64,000 nt of DNA. Origin: Turneriella sp942492915. Lineage in GTDB: Bacteria > Spirochaetota > Leptospiria > Turneriellales > Turneriellaceae. This document shows, one piece after another, positions 8,389-16,079 of this stretch (the first letter of the stretch is position 1; each line of letters opens with the position of its first letter). The DNA lies in assembly GCA_942492915.1 (NCBI GenBank), contig OW818662.1:1116001-1180000 (forward strand), in the 5' to 3' direction. The notes below the pieces were generated by a model, which was given only the letters and a program-made list of their open reading frames with translations, had not been told where the DNA came from and did no database searches. A program made the position numbers and the translations under genes.

Positions 8389-8646
8389 TCACTGAATCCA
8401 CCTCTGCGCCTTCTCGCTACGCATCGCCAGCACCACCAAATCACGCGGCGCCCGGTCAACCTTCCGCCAGGGCGTGAACATCTCTCCCGCTTCTCCGTAT
8501 CGCGCCCACAGAGCAGGGGACGGCTTCACCGGGTAGAAGTTCCGCAGCTTCTTCATCCTGTCCCGAGATGCTGAGACTATGGCCTGAGCGCCGAATATAT
8601 AGAAGCCGACGAGAACGCAGGCGGTTAGGGCGTAAATGGCGTTCAT
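8389..8646 (-). CDS. Small single-pass membrane protein
   Basis: An 85-residue protein that begins MNAIYALTACVLVGFYIFGA, one membrane helix at the N-terminus followed by a basic, soluble tail (RDRMKKLRNFYP). The start at 8646 is set by an ATGA overlap with the upstream gene. In this region between replication and packaging genes such proteins are often of unknown function; a holin or spanin role is possible but not supported by a second lysis gene here. Confidence 0.65.
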   Translation of the reverse strand: MNAIYALTACVLVGFYIFGAQAIVSASRDRMKKLRNFYPVKPSPALWARYGEAGEMFTPWRKVDRAPRDLVVLAMRSEKAQRWIQ

Positions 8647-8894
8647 TTGCTCCACTCCTTGAACCGGTTGCGCCATTTATTGCACGGCCTTTCTGTTGCT
8701 AAACATGGGGCGTCTCTGTTGTCTTCAATCGCTTGAGCGAATGCCTTCGCTATCTCTGCGGTCTCTTTTGCTGTGAAAAATGGCGTTCCGATTGGCATTC
8801 TTTCGCCGGTTTCTTTCTCAAGTTGGACGTCGCCCGGCTGCCCCTGAGTCGAGGCATAACGGAAAACGTGCGGCTTTGCTTCTTCTGGTGTCAT
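8643..8894 (-). CDS. Hypothetical phage protein
   Basis: An 83-residue soluble protein beginning MTPEEAKPHVFRYAS. It shares the MTPE opening with its upstream neighbour, and both are joined by four-base overlaps. The second half is helical (FTAKETAEIAKAFAQAI) and ends with a basic NKWRNRFKEWSK tail. No known family recognised. Confidence 0.65.
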   Translation of the reverse strand: MTPEEAKPHVFRYASTQGQPGDVQLEKETGERMPIGTPFFTAKETAEIAKAFAQAIEDNRDAPCLATERPCNKWRNRFKEWSK

Positions 8895-9121
8895 TTCATC
8901 TTCTCCAACTCGTCAGCCTTTGCGAGCCATGCTTGACGCTCTTTTTCAAATTCATGGAAAAGATGCTCATTGTCAGCCGTGTCTGATTCAAACTGCACGA
9001 GCATCGCCGACTTTATTATCGCCCCGACTTCATGAGCCGGTATATACTGATCAGGTATTATTATCCCCGGCTGCACGGGCCACGGTACGGCGTGTGAAAT
9101 TTTCACGTGTTCTGGTGTCAT
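8891..9121 (-). CDS. Hypothetical phage protein
   Basis: A 76-residue protein starting MTPEHVKISHAVPWPVQPG. The first half is proline-rich, the second an acidic and charged helix (HEFEKERQAWLAKADELEK) likely to form a coiled coil. Its start overlaps nothing upstream, but its stop overlaps the next start by four bases. Function unknown. Confidence 0.65.
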   Translation of the reverse strand: MTPEHVKISHAVPWPVQPGIIIPDQYIPAHEVGAIIKSAMLVQFESDTADNEHLFHEFEKERQAWLAKADELEKMK

Positions 9122-9122
9122 C

Positions 9123-9407
9123 TTACCCTCTCTGCCTGTTTGTTTGAACCATAGATGAATAATTGGATTTTAGCTTTCCGATCTCTGCTGCCTGCGCGGC
9201 AATCTTAACTTGCAACTCCAACAAATAAGTGCCGATTGTTTCTATTGATTGATCTTTATCGGCTATCTTCTGCGCTTGGGGGTCTACTATTTCGCGGAGG
9301 TCTTCACAATTCGCCACCCATGCGCCGACATCGTGGCCCCATGGAGTATTAAGCATTTCGCCAATTCTCTTTATCGTCTGCGCCTGCTGCGCTTCTTGTG
9401 AGTTCAT
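9123..9407 (-). CDS. Hypothetical coiled-coil phage protein
   Basis: A 94-residue protein. After a glutamine-rich start (MNSQEAQQAQT) it has a WGHDVGAWVANCEDL patch and then a long helix with heptad-like spacing (IGTYLLELQVKIAAQAAEIGKLK). An ATGA overlap joins it to the membrane microprotein upstream. No catalytic motif is visible. Confidence 0.65.
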   Translation of the reverse strand: MNSQEAQQAQTIKRIGEMLNTPWGHDVGAWVANCEDLREIVDPQAQKIADKDQSIETIGTYLLELQVKIAAQAAEIGKLKSNYSSMVQTNRQRG

Positions 9408-9583
9408 GGTTTACCTGCCTTGTTGTATTGCACAATCGCAAAATTCACAAATATCTGCAACCCGGAAAGAAACGCCGCGCCCCACAGTATATACCACCAA
9501 TCCCCGCGGTCTTGCGCTGCTAATGCCCTGACAGATGTAAGCGTCAATAGCCCGCCTGCAAGTTTCAGTACGACGTTGCTCAT
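9404..9583 (-). CDS. Two-helix membrane microprotein
   Basis: A 59-residue product starting MSNVVLKLAGGLLTLTSV at 9583, with two hydrophobic segments (about residues 5-19 and 28-48) around a charged turn (AAQDRGDWW). The frame is open further upstream to 9628, but the 9583 ATG overlaps the preceding stop by four bases and is the better start. It resembles small phage inner-membrane proteins (holin or exclusion type) by topology only. Confidence 0.65.
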   Translation of the reverse strand: MSNVVLKLAGGLLTLTSVRALAAQDRGDWWYILWGAAFLSGLQIFVNFAIVQYNKAGKP

Positions 9584-9909
9584 GGCTCCGCCTTTAGTGC
9601 GCCGAGAAAACGAGCGCAAGATTTCCAACCGCCGAAGCCTGCCTGAATCATTGGGTTTTTATACATCCCGTTCTCTTCAAACCGATCAAACACCCCGATT
9701 AAGCGGGCGATGTGCGATTGCTCGAACAAATCTCGCAGCTCTTGCTTTGTGTACTGCCGAGGTGCGCGGGCTTGTAGGTTGTCGATGATGGCTACTGCGC
9801 TATGCAAGGCTTTTTCAACGTCGATATAGTTTACCATGCCGCGTCTGCTGACAATATACTTTCGTATAAATTCAAGCGTTTCTTGCTGTTCTTTGGTTAA
9901 AAGGCTCAT
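9580..9909 (-). CDS. Hypothetical phage protein
   Basis: A 109-residue soluble protein (begins MSLLTKEQQETLEFIRKYI) made of predicted helices with scattered aromatic residues. It is sandwiched between two membrane microproteins with four-base overlaps on each side. No domain recognised. Confidence 0.65.
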   Translation of the reverse strand: MSLLTKEQQETLEFIRKYIVSRRGMVNYIDVEKALHSAVAIIDNLQARAPRQYTKQELRDLFEQSHIARLIGVFDRFEENGMYKNPMIQAGFGGWKSCARFLGALKAEP

Positions 9910-10049
9910 GGCTTAAACCCTCGCGAGCGAGTGGCGAAATACAACGCGACGCACGCAAGCTGCACAACGGACAGAGAATTTTCGTACTGCGGCAACCAAA
10001 AGTGCTTTACTGGAATAAGCGCAACGGCAATTAACGCAAGAATGCTCAC
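9906..10049 (-). CDS. 47-residue membrane microprotein, GTG start
   Basis: A short gene starting with GTG at 10049, overlapping the preceding stop as GTGA, and ending in TGA at 9906-9908, which overlaps the next ATG. The product (begins MSILALIAVALIPVKHF) is mostly hydrophobic, with one clear helix at 2-13 and a second at about 27-40, then a basic RSRGFK end. The double four-base overlap is the main evidence that it is a real gene, since it fills the only gap in the coupled chain here. Confidence 0.65.
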   Translation of the reverse strand: MSILALIAVALIPVKHFWLPQYENSLSVVQLACVALYFATRSRGFKP

Positions 10050-10522
10050 TGTCCACCCCACTTGAACCGGAAAACCCTGCCCGAGTTCAGCATCTCGATA
10101 ACTGTCTGTTCGCCGCCGAGGCGTTTCGTTGATTCTTCGCCGATATTAAAATCTGGCATTTTATACGTGACATATCCGCACCCGCATTCAGCATTTGGCT
10201 TGTCTCCCGGCGCTTTGTCCCATATCATGTCAAACTCGCGCCACCAGTCTGCGTGGGCTTTGGCGGCTTCGGCTATGTCTTCCGAGGGGAAGGCGTTGCC
10301 AGCTTTAATGCGATGCTTGTCTACGGCGTGTCGAATATTACTACTCACGTATGTGGCCCCGTCGGTGTAATACCAATACGTTTGGTCATTCGCCGGCACC
10401 CACTCGCCCGCCCTGTACTCACGCTCTACAGGCGTGCTCAGCGCAGACAGCCGCGCCTCGGCTGAGGCTAGTTTATCCCGTGCCTCGGTGATCTCTTGTT
10501 GTGCTTTTTCTATTCCGTTCAC
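10046..10522 (-). CDS. Hypothetical phage protein with N-terminal coiled coil
   Basis: The 158-residue protein starts with a charged helix (MNGIEKAQQEITEARDKLAS), followed by a tryptophan/tyrosine-rich domain (EYRAGEWVPANDQTYWYYT) and a CGCGYV turn near residue 118. The C-terminus (EMLNSGRVFRFKWGG) is basic. Similar short proteins with an N-terminal coiled coil occur in early regions of many phages. No function is assigned. Confidence 0.7.
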   Translation of the reverse strand: MNGIEKAQQEITEARDKLASAEARLSALSTPVEREYRAGEWVPANDQTYWYYTDGATYVSSNIRHAVDKHRIKAGNAFPSEDIAEAAKAHADWWREFDMIWDKAPGDKPNAECGCGYVTYKMPDFNIGEESTKRLGGEQTVIEMLNSGRVFRFKWGGQ

Positions 10523-10752
10523 TGGTTGCTCCTGTTTCTGTACCGCATATATTCAGAATCTTTCATGAGATATTTTTTCGACAGATAAAAAATTAGATAT
10601 TCCAATGCCTCTTGCGTTGTCGGCATGTTCTCGCGTAGTACGTTGCGAAACTCTAAAAATGTCGTGTCCTCATCGATATTCGAAAGGATGTTTGCACCCT
10701 CTTCTGAGTACACGCCAAGCTTCATTTTGGGGGCTCTTGCGCCGCTGATCAT
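10519..10752 (-). CDS. Hypothetical phage protein
   Basis: A 77-residue helical protein beginning MISGARAPKMKLGVYSEEG and ending in a tyrosine/arginine-rich tail (SEYMRYRNRSNQ). Both ends are tied to neighbours by four-base overlaps. No known motif. Confidence 0.65.
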   Translation of the reverse strand: MISGARAPKMKLGVYSEEGANILSNIDEDTTFLEFRNVLRENMPTTQEALEYLIFYLSKKYLMKDSEYMRYRNRSNQ

Positions 10753-10907
10753 GCCCCGCCTGCCTTGTGGATTTCTTCTTGGGCTGCCTTTATGTGCTTG
10801 GCAAAACTCGTCATGCCGGTGAATTTATCGAGTGCCGCCAATTGGCTTTTTAAGTATTGAAGATCGGCTTCAATCAGTGCTAACCGGTCTTTACACGCGC
10901 ATCTCAT
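10749..10907 (-). CDS. Small coiled-coil phage protein
   Basis: A 52-residue product starting MRCACKDRLALIEADLQYLK, essentially one amphipathic helix of coiled-coil type. The start at 10907 is set by the four-base overlap with the gene upstream; a frame to 10961 is open but would bury the neighbour's end. Two cysteines at the start (C3, C5) might bind metal. Function unknown. Confidence 0.6.
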   Translation of the reverse strand: MRCACKDRLALIEADLQYLKSQLAALDKFTGMTSFAKHIKAAQEEIHKAGGA

Positions 10908-11086
10908 CGTATATACTCCATTTGCATCTTGCCGCATTTCTTGCATGTGCGATATTGCCATAGCTCCTTAAACGCTATTGTCAGAGCGCCTTTGTAAGAT
11001 TCTCCGGCAGGGACATTTATCTTTAAGGGCTTCTGGACTTTAATTTCTTTTTGGGCCCATCGCTCCCATGCATGAAAACATATCAT
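10904..11086 (-). CDS. Small CxxC protein
   Basis: A 60-residue protein beginning MICFHAWERWAQKEIKV and ending with TCKKCGKMQMEYI. The CxxC near the C-terminus with the early C3-F-H5 suggests a small zinc-binding fold. The start at 11086 is chosen from the ATGA overlap with the upstream gene. It fits the many small metal-binding early proteins of phages; its target is not known. Confidence 0.6.
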   Translation of the reverse strand: MICFHAWERWAQKEIKVQKPLKINVPAGESYKGALTIAFKELWQYRTCKKCGKMQMEYIR

Positions 11087-11355
11087 CCCCAACCATCCTT
11101 AAAATGCTCAATAACTTTATCTGCCCCGACATCCTTAACAAATGCAATGGCATCTTTGACGGTGCGAAATTTTCTCATCCCGGTACAGGACGAAGTCCCC
11201 GAGTACACAAGACCGGCAGGCAATGTGACTTTTTCGCCGCCATGAACTGTATTAACCTTTTCACGCTCTGGCTCGTATGTTAACAGAACCCCAAATTGGT
11301 ACGGCTCGATGCCTGCGGCCCAGTTGAATCTATCCCAAAATTCTTTTCTGTTCAT
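11083..11355 (-). CDS. Hypothetical phage protein
   Basis: A 90-residue protein starting MNRKEFWDRFNWAAGI. It has a central beta-like part (KVTLPAGLVYSGTSSC) and a C-terminal helix (FVKDVGADKVIEHFK). Position directly downstream of ssb, with a 12-base gap, suggests co-expression with DNA metabolism genes. No family recognised. Confidence 0.65.
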   Translation of the reverse strand: MNRKEFWDRFNWAAGIEPYQFGVLLTYEPEREKVNTVHGGEKVTLPAGLVYSGTSSCTGMRKFRTVKDAIAFVKDVGADKVIEHFKDGWG

Positions 11356-11367
11356 GCTTTGCCCCTG

Positions 11368-11778
11368 TTAAAACGGGATATCCTCATCAGCCGCATCAAA
11401 CGCCGCCGCCGCTGCCGGGTCGCCCTGTGGCTCTTCGCGCTGCCCGTCTGGCTTCGCGCCCATGAACTCGAAACGCTCCAGCAGTATCTCGACCTTGCTG
11501 TGCTTCTTGCCCTCGTGCTCCCATGATGACCAACGCAGCGCGCCCTCGATCAGCAGCTTCTGCCCCTTCTGGACATACTTGTGTATCGTCTCCGCCTGCT
11601 TGCCCCATGCCACCACGTCGAAGAAATTCGCCTTCTCTACCCATTGGTCGCCCTGTTTCACGCTGTAGTTGTTCGCCACAGAGAACCGGCAGAAGTGCTG
11701 CCCGCTGTTGGTTGACTTCAGTTCCGGGTCTCTGGTCAACCTGCCTGTGATTATTGTCTTGTTTGTGTCCTGTGCCAT
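11368..11778 (-). CDS. ssb: Single-stranded DNA-binding protein
   Basis: The 136-residue protein is a bacterial-type SSB. The OB fold runs over residues 5-108, with ITGRLTRDPELKSTNSG at the start, a NFFDVVAWGKQAE core and KGQKLLIEGAL. A disordered linker follows, and the last residues DEDIPF form the acidic tip that recruits replication and repair proteins. It sits in the replication block with the DnaB-like helicase and initiator. Phage copies allow replication independent of the host protein. Confidence 0.95.
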   Translation of the reverse strand: MAQDTNKTIITGRLTRDPELKSTNSGQHFCRFSVANNYSVKQGDQWVEKANFFDVVAWGKQAETIHKYVQKGQKLLIEGALRWSSWEHEGKKHSKVEILLERFEFMGAKPDGQREEPQGDPAAAAAFDAADEDIPF

Positions 11779-11792
11779 TTTCTTTCTTGCTC

Positions 11793-12128
11793 CTATGCTG
11801 TTTTTTTGTAACGTCTGTTTTCCATCTCTTCAAATTGTGCAATAGCCTCTTCGGCGCATTTCTCGCAATGCGTATCCCGTGGGGAGTGGCCGCAGGGTAG
11901 CTTCACCCGTGGCGCATAAATCTTGATCAGGTCGTTTGCGTGTAGCCGCCAAGCTCTCACCAGCTCTTTGTCGCCTTTGATCTTTGGTAGTTCGACCGGC
12001 CTGTGGGTCGTGTAACCAATCAGGCGAATCAATGCCCATGTGTACGCGTTGCGCATTTCCTTTGGACATAGCATCTTAAAACGCTTTCTAAGGGCCTTGT
12101 TAACCCTCTGTGAGGGGTGCTTATCCAT
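11793..12128 (-). CDS. Hypothetical phage protein with cysteine/histidine cluster
   Basis: A 111-residue protein. The start MDKHPSQRVNKALRKRFKML at 12128 gives an 8-base overlap with the helicase gene; the open frame extends to 12209 but lies inside the helicase. Near the C-terminus there is a C-G-H, C-E-K-C cluster (LPCGHSPRDTHCEKCAEEA) typical of a small zinc site. It is basic in the first half, so nucleic-acid contact is likely. It may be a helicase loader or accessory, from position only. Confidence 0.65.
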   Translation of the reverse strand: MDKHPSQRVNKALRKRFKMLCPKEMRNAYTWALIRLIGYTTHRPVELPKIKGDKELVRAWRLHANDLIKIYAPRVKLPCGHSPRDTHCEKCAEEAIAQFEEMENRRYKKTA

Positions 12129-13200
12129 AAAACGACCTCTGGGCTTCCGGTGGTGTGTAGCTCTCGCTATTGACGATTGCGCCGCTTCTGACGTCCATCC
12201 ACCGTTCAAAGATTCCTGATGCGGTAGTGCGTGAATGCTTCACATGGATTTTGATTTTCGGGGATTTCTCGCCGGTCTCTTTGTCTACCTCGCGAATGAA
12301 GTTGATTACCATGCCCGCGTCGCGTTCGTATTGTGCAGACTCTGCCGTAACGCCTTCGTTGTTAACCTGGCTGACGAGAATATGCGCGACGTTTGCTACG
12401 CCTGTGGCGACTGTGAAAAACAGAGAGTTGTTTATCTGAGACTCGCGCATGTCCCGCGCCGCTGGGTCTTTGCCGATGATCTGCGCATAGTCTGTTGCCC
12501 ACACAGTAGAAGGCCGGCCGAAGTGGTTCTCGGCTAGCTTGTGGCCGTACACTATCCGCTTTGCAGACCAGCCCGGTGTGTAGAGGATAAACATCTTTTG
12601 CCCGTACTCTTTGCGGAATGACTTGAAGCTCTCATGATACGGGGTTTTCAAAACGTCCTTGCTCGCCATTATCGCGCGCGCCTCAAACTCACCGTAAGAA
12701 TTGCGGAAGTCGAGAAACTGCTTTTGCATCCACGCTTGCAGCCAAATCTGAGACGTCGGCATCTCACCAGACATGAAAGACACTCTGTGCCCGATGTCGG
12801 CAAGATAGAGCAGGGCGGAAATCGTCGCGCGTGTCTTGCCGGTCTTCTGTGGCGCGCCGAAGATCGTGTACTTGCCTTTCGGGATTGCGAAGTCTTTTGG
12901 CAGGCCCCAATTCGGCGGGAACGGTACTCCGAAATTCGGCACAGACACCTCAGCCCAATCTGCTTCCGGGTCTGGCTCAATCGGTGCGATGTCGTTCTTG
13001 ATCTCTGTGATGTATGCCGCCGCGTTCTTGAGCTGCAGCCAATCACGCTTTGGGTATGCTTTCTTGACCGTATGGACAGCAGTTTGCAGGGCGAGGTCTT
13101 GAGCCAGATGCTCGTCTGCGTTCGCAGCAGAGACGACAGCAAGCTCGTCTTGAATCTTTTGCAGGTCTGCCCGCAGTTGTGCTTCGGTCTTAAAAATCAT
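12121..13200 (-). CDS. DnaB-like replicative helicase (C-terminal domain type)
   Basis: The 359-residue protein is a RecA-fold ring helicase. Walker A is GAPQKTGKT at about 115-123; the following SGEM motif (144-147) corresponds to the DnaB SLEM; Walker B is in TVWATDYAQII; HILVSQVN supplies the sensing glutamine. The N-terminal 100 residues do not show the usual DnaB primase-contact domain and are shorter, so a phage-specific recruitment is likely. ATGA overlap with the initiator gene upstream suggests that the two act together. Confidence 0.85.
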   Translation of the reverse strand: MIFKTEAQLRADLQKIQDELAVVSAANADEHLAQDLALQTAVHTVKKAYPKRDWLQLKNAAAYITEIKNDIAPIEPDPEADWAEVSVPNFGVPFPPNWGLPKDFAIPKGKYTIFGAPQKTGKTRATISALLYLADIGHRVSFMSGEMPTSQIWLQAWMQKQFLDFRNSYGEFEARAIMASKDVLKTPYHESFKSFRKEYGQKMFILYTPGWSAKRIVYGHKLAENHFGRPSTVWATDYAQIIGKDPAARDMRESQINNSLFFTVATGVANVAHILVSQVNNEGVTAESAQYERDAGMVINFIREVDKETGEKSPKIKIHVKHSRTTASGIFERWMDVRSGAIVNSESYTPPEAQRSFYG

Positions 13201-14273
13201 TGCGCCATTCTCATCTGAGCGTCTAATTCTCTTATGTCTTCGTTATCCTCGAATACTGGCTCGACATATTCGGGTTTCTTGTTTTTGATAAATTCCTGTG
13301 ACCATCGGTTCACACGCTCTGAGTTTTGCAGCAGGCTGCTCAGGCTTCCCGGCAGGTATCGCCTGTTGTAGGTCTCGTCTCTCTGAGCCTGCAAGGCACC
13401 TTCGAGGCACTGCTCGACGACGGTTAAGCCGTTTTTTGCAATCGCTGCATGTAATCTAAAATCTACTTCAACTCTATCTACTTTGCATATCTTGTTAGAG
13501 TACTCTTCAACCAATCTATTAATCTTGTTCAAGTTAGGAGTTATGTCAGGTTTTGAATCTGGCCAGAACGCCATATCCGTTGAAGTCTCTGTATTTGAAG
13601 TCTCCGTATACGTCCCTACCTTTTGGGTGGTACGGTGTGCACCTTTTGGGGGGGATGGTGTTGCCTTTTTGGTAGGGATGGGGGCCAAATTAGCCTGTAA
13701 CCATTGGATTTCTGGCTGAACAAACATGACATTCGCGTATGCCTTGCCAGAGGATACGATATGGCGGAATTCCCGTTTAATAGCACCGAGTTTTACAAGC
13801 GAATCGCAGGCCGCTTTGACTGATTTCTTGGACGCGCCAAACTTCACTTTCGCATGCCGGTAGGCGAGTTGGTACATGTCAGCCTCAAACTTTGAGCGAT
13901 AGCCAAGCGACTCCCCAGCCGTTTCGTCTCGCACCTCAACAGGTCGGTACCAATAGACAAGCTCGGCCATTATGTTAATGGCCAGAAGGTTTGCTTTGAA
14001 TTGCCCGTAACGGTTTACTGTCCCGATCACTTGGAACCAGCGCAAGGGTATTATATTCCCTTCAATGCGCTGGCCCGCAAGGAACTCTTCAACCTTGTTT
14101 AATCGCTTCGCTTCCATGTATCTCCCAATAAAAAAGCCCTTACTACACATCGCGAGTCGCATGGCGTGAATCCGGGCACCAGATTCAAACCACTCACGAT
14201 GCTGAGTAAAGGCTCTTGCATCGTGCCCTGTATGTTCACCGCTGCGATACGGCGTCGGGAGATTATGTCTCAT
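13197..14273 (-). CDS. Phage replication initiator-like protein (winged helix)
   Basis: The 358-residue protein has an N-terminal region resembling winged-helix initiators: GNIIPLRWFQVIG, then a dense helical segment and FGASKKSVKAACDSLVKLGA, a classic recognition-helix-and-wing pattern. A serine/threonine-rich linker (residues about 205-240) separates a C-terminal domain that probably loads the helicase encoded just downstream. Its ATG at 14273 coincides with one copy of a 13-base motif repeated elsewhere in the prophage. A second ATG at 14117 is possible. The replication origin may lie inside this gene, but no iterons were identified. Confidence 0.7.
   Translation of the reverse strand: MRHNLPTPYRSGEHTGHDARAFTQHREWFESGARIHAMRLAMCSKGFFIGRYMEAKRLNKVEEFLAGQRIEGNIIPLRWFQVIGTVNRYGQFKANLLAINIMAELVYWYRPVEVRDETAGESLGYRSKFEADMYQLAYRHAKVKFGASKKSVKAACDSLVKLGAIKREFRHIVSSGKAYANVMFVQPEIQWLQANLAPIPTKKATPSPPKGAHRTTQKVGTYTETSNTETSTDMAFWPDSKPDITPNLNKINRLVEEYSNKICKVDRVEVDFRLHAAIAKNGLTVVEQCLEGALQAQRDETYNRRYLPGSLSSLLQNSERVNRWSQEFIKNKKPEYVEPVFEDNEDIRELDAQMRMAQ
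14261..14273 (-). repeat. 13-base motif, copy 1 (GATTATGTCTCAT)
   Basis: One of three exact copies in the prophage (others at 16731-16743 and 20135-20147). On the minus strand it reads ATGAGACATAATC and begins at the initiator start codon. Flanking CGGGA and TCCCG also make a short inverted repeat around this copy. Confidence 0.7.
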
Positions 14274-14295
14274 CCCGTGACCATCCCTAAACCCC

Positions 14296-14310
14296 TGCCA
14301 ATGTTTGGCA
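14296..14310. promoter_or_regulatory. Palindrome upstream of the replication gene
   Basis: TGCCAATGTTTGGCA is a perfect 6-3-6 inverted repeat 23 bases upstream of the initiator ATG. It sits in the only real gap (14274-14375) of the replication region, so it is a good operator candidate. The rest of the gap is AT-rich and holds a weaker copy (TGTCTCATGCG) of the repeated motif. Confidence 0.55.
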
Positions 14311-14375
14311 ATAGAAATCAGAAAAAGTTAGCATGAAAACTGCACTTTTTTCAACGTGTCTCATGCGCTTCGCCC

Positions 14376-14606
14376 CTAGTCGAGAAACTCAGGCGGGTTT
14401 ATTGACTGCTCTAGCCGCGTGCCTTCAAACCCCGCGTGTTTTGCTTTGAGCGCCTCCCAAAACTTGTCCGCTTTCTTTTTCTTGCCCTTGCGCGCTCCGC
14501 CGGTGTAGCCGTCTTTCGTGCGTCGGTGCTTGTTGCGCGCTTTCCACTTGCGCGCTGCTTCGCGTCTTGCGTCGAGTTCTTCTGGTGTGAGTGTGCTACT
14601 TGACAT
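14376..14606 (-). CDS. Small basic phage protein
   Basis: A 76-residue, strongly basic protein (begins MSSSTLTPEELDARREAARK, then KWKARNKHRR and a GKKKKADK stretch). The composition suggests DNA or RNA binding. It overlaps the upstream gene by 11 bases. No defined domain is visible. Confidence 0.6.
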   Translation of the reverse strand: MSSSTLTPEELDARREAARKWKARNKHRRTKDGYTGGARKGKKKKADKFWEALKAKHAGFEGTRLEQSINPPEFLD

Positions 14607-14958
14607 TTTGCCCCCGCATAAGATCGAGAAGAGCCAGCATCTCGCGCGGCTTCTGATCGTTCTCTAGCTGTTCGCCCTGTGGATGGTAGCGCCATGACCA
14701 ATAGACTTTGCCGTCGCTGTACCTGTGAGGCTTGCACCGTCTCCGCAGCTTCTTGATAAGGCTGAGCGGAACCGGGAAGACCTCGCGGAGTTTCATCGCG
14801 GTTCCTCTGTCTGATGTGAAGTCTATCGCCCAGCCGTTGACGTTCTTGCTTGGCACCGCATAACTGTGCTGTGAGAGATACGCATACAGCTTGGTTCTTG
14901 GCTCACGCTCGGCGAAGGTCAGCCCACGCTCGAGCTGTGGCAGTTCTTGTTGTTTCAT
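14596..14958 (-). CDS. Hypothetical phage protein
   Basis: A 120-residue protein beginning MKQQELPQLERGLTFAERE. A basic patch (SLIKKLRRRCKPHRY) and a tryptophan-rich turn (YWSWRYHP) lie in the second half. The start at 14958 comes from the ATGA overlap with the upstream gene rather than the ATG six bases earlier. Function unknown. Confidence 0.65.
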   Translation of the reverse strand: MKQQELPQLERGLTFAEREPRTKLYAYLSQHSYAVPSKNVNGWAIDFTSDRGTAMKLREVFPVPLSLIKKLRRRCKPHRYSDGKVYWSWRYHPQGEQLENDQKPREMLALLDLMRGQNVK

Positions 14959-15293
14959 TTCCACACTCCATTGATATAATGAAAATCACGGCCCGAATTT
15001 GGCGCGAACGATTCAGCGATGCGCTTCTCGCTCAGCCAGAGAACCGACTGAAAATAGTGCTTTGTCGTGAGCAGGTCACTGTCTTCGCCAATGTAAAAGA
15101 TCATTTCATTCTCGCCGAGCTGGCCCATGTATTCGAGAGGCCGGCAGAACATGCCTGACATGTCAGTCATCGCACCCGGTGCCAGGTCTTCGTCTACCAC
15201 ACGGCAGCCGATAGGCTTTACGGTCAATTCATCTTTGCTCGCGGTGATGTAGCCGCTGCCTTGGGTGTCGCCGAACCAGACGAACTCGCTCAC
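14955..15293 (-). CDS. Hypothetical phage protein, GTG start
   Basis: A 112-residue protein (begins MSEFVWFGDTQGSGYITAS), beta-rich with one cysteine near the start of the middle (IGCRVVDED). It starts with GTG at 15293, which overlaps the TGA of the upstream microprotein (GTGA). No family recognised. Confidence 0.65.
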   Translation of the reverse strand: MSEFVWFGDTQGSGYITASKDELTVKPIGCRVVDEDLAPGAMTDMSGMFCRPLEYMGQLGENEMIFYIGEDSDLLTTKHYFQSVLWLSEKRIAESFAPNSGRDFHYINGVWK

Positions 15294-15388
15294 ACCGCAC
15301 CCCCGTCATCTCGCCGCGTGCAGAAATACGTCAGCACACCATACGCCACAGCCAGGATTATCGCGGCCGCTAGTTGTTTTTCTGTCAT
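15290..15388 (-). CDS. 32-residue membrane microprotein
   Basis: A very short gene with ATG at 15388 and TGA at 15290-15292. The product begins MTEKQLAAAIILAVAYGVLT and is essentially one membrane helix with a charged C-terminal end (TRRDDGG). It overlaps the genes on both sides by four bases, which is the main evidence that it is translated. Function unknown. Confidence 0.6.
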   Translation of the reverse strand: MTEKQLAAAIILAVAYGVLTYFCTRRDDGGAV

Positions 15389-15633
15389 TGCCCACCCCTC
15401 TCTTTGGAGAACTGTGGGTCGCCTTCGATTGCGCACCGGCAGGCCATTGCGGCCACCTGAACGGCCTCGCTAAATATGCGTTCGAAAGGCTCATTTTCGA
15501 GAAACGCTCTCGATAGTTCGCCGACTTCCTCCATCAGTGCTGCTAGATTTGGATTTGGCCAAGGGTATTTCGCCCCGGCTTTTTCGACTTCGTCGCACAC
15601 AGCTTCGAGAAATGTTTTTGTTTCGTATGTCAT
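15385..15633 (-). CDS. MazG-like nucleotide pyrophosphohydrolase
   Basis: An 82-residue, all-helical protein. It contains LMEEVGELSRAFLE, which matches the metal-binding ExxE of the MazG/dUTPase superfamily, followed after a loop by EAVQVAAMACRCAIEGD, where the second acidic motif lies. Such phage enzymes hydrolyse NTPs or (p)ppGpp-like nucleotides. The start MTYETKTF at 15633 is fixed by the ATGA overlap with the next gene. The second motif is only partly conserved. Confidence 0.65.
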   Translation of the reverse strand: MTYETKTFLEAVCDEVEKAGAKYPWPNPNLAALMEEVGELSRAFLENEPFERIFSEAVQVAAMACRCAIEGDPQFSKERGGQ

Positions 15634-16079
15634 GTCGCCTCCCGAATCTTCTTGTAATAGTGCGTAGTCTGAACGCACCAGTCTGCCATTGCCCGAAAGT
15701 ATATCAGGGCGTTCTTGGTCTCGTCGATCGCCGCTTGCTCTTCGCGAAGTTCTGCCTTCACTAAGGTCTTCTTGTCGCCTCGGTTGGCAGACATCGCTTC
15801 TAGTTTCGCGTCGTCGTAACTGGCGAAGACTTGCAAGAACCTCTCGGCATAGAGCTTTTCGAGAAGGGCAAGACGTGCGCCCGCGTGGACGGATAGCCGG
15901 TTGTAAATCTCGTGGTTTTTGGTCAGTTTCGCCGCTTCGACGTCTACAGCCTCAGAACCGGGGCGGATTCTCATCGGGTCGCCTGTCGGTACGAGTACGG
16001 CTTTCAGGCGTTTGACCTTTTCGTAATACCTTTCGTCCGGTGTCATCTCTGGCACCTTTGGGAGTTCGTGCGTCTGCAT
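15630..16079 (-). CDS. Hypothetical phage protein
   Basis: The 149-residue protein (starts MQTHELPKVPEMTPDERYYE) is mostly helical, with long charged stretches (LEKLYAERFLQVF, KAELREEQAAIDETK). Its ATG shares a base with the TGA of the upstream gene. No catalytic motif is seen; a structural or adaptor role is possible. Confidence 0.65.
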   Translation of the reverse strand: MQTHELPKVPEMTPDERYYEKVKRLKAVLVPTGDPMRIRPGSEAVDVEAAKLTKNHEIYNRLSVHAGARLALLEKLYAERFLQVFASYDDAKLEAMSANRGDKKTLVKAELREEQAAIDETKNALIYFRAMADWCVQTTHYYKKIREAT